Shown: positions 63,311-64,000 of the stretch, piece by piece
Numbering within the stretch: the stretch's first letter is position 1
Layout of the letters: every line of letters begins with the position of its first letter
NCBI GenBank assembly: GCA_020634115.1
Contig: JACKCH010000010.1
Span: forward strand, 744,001 to 808,000
Direction of reading: 5' to 3'
Source: Anaerolineaceae bacterium
Lineage (GTDB): Bacteria > Chloroflexota > Anaerolineae > Aggregatilineales > Phototrophicaceae
Length of the DNA: 64,000 bases
The notes under the pieces: generated by a model
The model's database searches: none
What the model saw: the letters and a program-made list of their open reading frames with translations, nothing else
Told to the model about the DNA's origin: nothing
Position numbers and translations under genes: made by a program

Positions 63311-63668
63311 ACGTCCTGCCTCTATGAGTCGAGTCTATCCGGTTATTGTAAGTCCAGGCGATGGCATCAAAATAGGAACTTGATAGTTGTGCGTTTTTTA
63401 TCCCCTCTAAATCTCCCCCGCCAGCAGGGGAGACTTGTCTGCCCTACTTGACCAGTCCCCGCCCCGTTGACGGGGAGGGTTGGGGAGGGGTTAGAAAAGT
63501 CATTTTACACAGGATAAATTTGATGCGATTGCCCTATCATTGTAGCGTGTTTGCGCAGAGGCCGTAAGCCAGAATTGCCCGGCGGCCTATTTTGGTTTTC
63601 TGAAAATTCCCGCTGCCCTGTTATAATGGGGCAACTTGAACACAGGCCAGCTTTTACCGGAGATGATT
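63311..63668. other. 358-base gap with GC-rich hairpin-forming repeats
   Basis: Between 63400 and 63490 runs of CCCC and GGGG pair repeatedly (CCCCG, TTGA, CGGGG; TTGGGGAGGGG). This kind of CCCCTCCCC intergenic sequence, also seen in another form at 11960, is widespread in these genomes. No coding frame. The -10-like element at 63345 belongs to the minus-strand gene. Confidence 0.4.
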
Positions 63669-64000
63669 ATGCGGAAGTACTACGATATTCACCTTGACAC
63701 GCAAACAATCACCGAAGAACATCTGGAAGGCGAACAAATCGCCCGCGCCGGACGTTATCATATCGCCAAAACGCTGCTCGACAACCATATCGCGCCAGTG
63801 GATCCCCTTTCCCCGGATAACATACTGATCTTTTCAGCCGGACCATTCGCTGGTTCCAGCTTTTCGAATGCGAACCGGCTCAGTGTGGGTTGCAAAAGCC
63901 CACTGACTGGCGGTATTAAAGAAGCGAATGCAGGTGGCACCTGCGCTTACGCGATGGGGCAGCTTGAGATTTCCGGGTTCAATCTGCGCGGCGCGTCCAA
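63669..64000 (+). CDS. aldehyde:ferredoxin oxidoreductase, N-terminal part
   Basis: The gene runs off the window; ~110 residues are visible. Seen: MRKYYDIHLDTQTITEEHLE, then HIAKTLLDNHIAPVDPLSPD, SAGPFAGSSFSNANRLSVGC, KSPLTGGIKEANAGGTCAYA and MGQLEISGFNLRGAS. These match the N-terminal domain of tungsten-containing aldehyde:ferredoxin oxidoreductases, which begin with a bis-pterin binding fold (GPFAG...N/S.GC/SKSP.TG). GGAG lies six bases before the ATG. Without the later Cys cluster the metal and activity cannot be judged. Confidence 0.88.
   Translation, partial: MRKYYDIHLDTQTITEEHLEGEQIARAGRYHIAKTLLDNHIAPVDPLSPDNILIFSAGPFAGSSFSNANRLSVGCKSPLTGGIKEANAGGTCAYAMGQLEISGFNLRGAS

Overview
The window looks like a chromosome segment of an uncultured or little-studied Chloroflexota (Anaerolineae-like) bacterium. 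This is inferred from gene content, not from a marker gene. The clues are Pro/Thr-rich secreted proteins with SH3b, PPC and CSLREA modules, a TIR-transmembrane-TPR protein, a bactofilin, a DUF2277 protein, an orphan response regulator, a CUT1 sugar transporter without a local ATPase, a PQQ-type sugar dehydrogenase and an aldehyde:ferredoxin oxidoreductase start. No rRNA, tRNA, CRISPR array, prophage or complete IS transposase was seen.

Layout. 0.4-9.4 kb: a response regulator overlapping a TPR protein, an APH-type phosphotransferase, a predicted small RNA with its own promoter and terminator (3829-3970), a TPR protein, a DUF4013 membrane protein, a MITE-like element (5794-6039) and three minus-strand genes of unknown function. 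9.5-15.9 kb: a small unknown gene, thrS lacking its TGS domain, then a same-strand run of bactofilin, HEAT-repeat membrane protein, unknown protein, low-molecular-weight tyrosine phosphatase and metallophosphoesterase.

15.9-27.8 kb is a carbohydrate locus split between two regulators. On the minus strand lie a GntR/UTRA repressor, a LacI-type repressor, a solute-binding protein, two permeases and a PfkB kinase of the KDG-kinase type. On the plus strand, divergent from the GntR gene, lie an FGGY kinase, a TauE/SafE exporter, an FSA/TalC-type transaldolase, an aldo/keto reductase and a VOC protein. The probable job is import of a sugar, its phosphorylation and aldol cleavage. The TauE/SafE exporter makes a sulfonated sugar one testable substrate.

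27.9-40.4 kb is one 4168-residue secreted protein: seven CSLREA/beta-helix modules, one DUF11 domain and ten Fn3-like modules in an (ABC)x3-A order. 40.6-50.7 kb: DUF2277, D-Ala-D-Ala ligase, a large SH3b/PPC lipoprotein, an OmpR-type regulator, an MFS transporter, a TIR-TM-TPR protein bracketed by two nearly identical palindromes, and a secreted protein with a paralogue at 60.7-62.4 kb. 50.8-64 kb: a hydantoinase/oxoprolinase A protein coupled to a small membrane-anchored protein, a secreted protein, UDP-glucose dehydrogenase, PQQ-type sugar dehydrogenase, a TPR-like protein, a cupin-hutI pair, the second paralogue, an NAD(P)-binding protein and the start of an aldehyde:ferredoxin oxidoreductase.

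The most original signals are the small RNA candidate, the MITE and the related dispersed repeats, the modular giant surface protein, the TIR-TM-TPR protein, the two-regulator sugar locus, and two leader hairpins (thrS and the gene at 60683-62353) that suggest RNA-level control.
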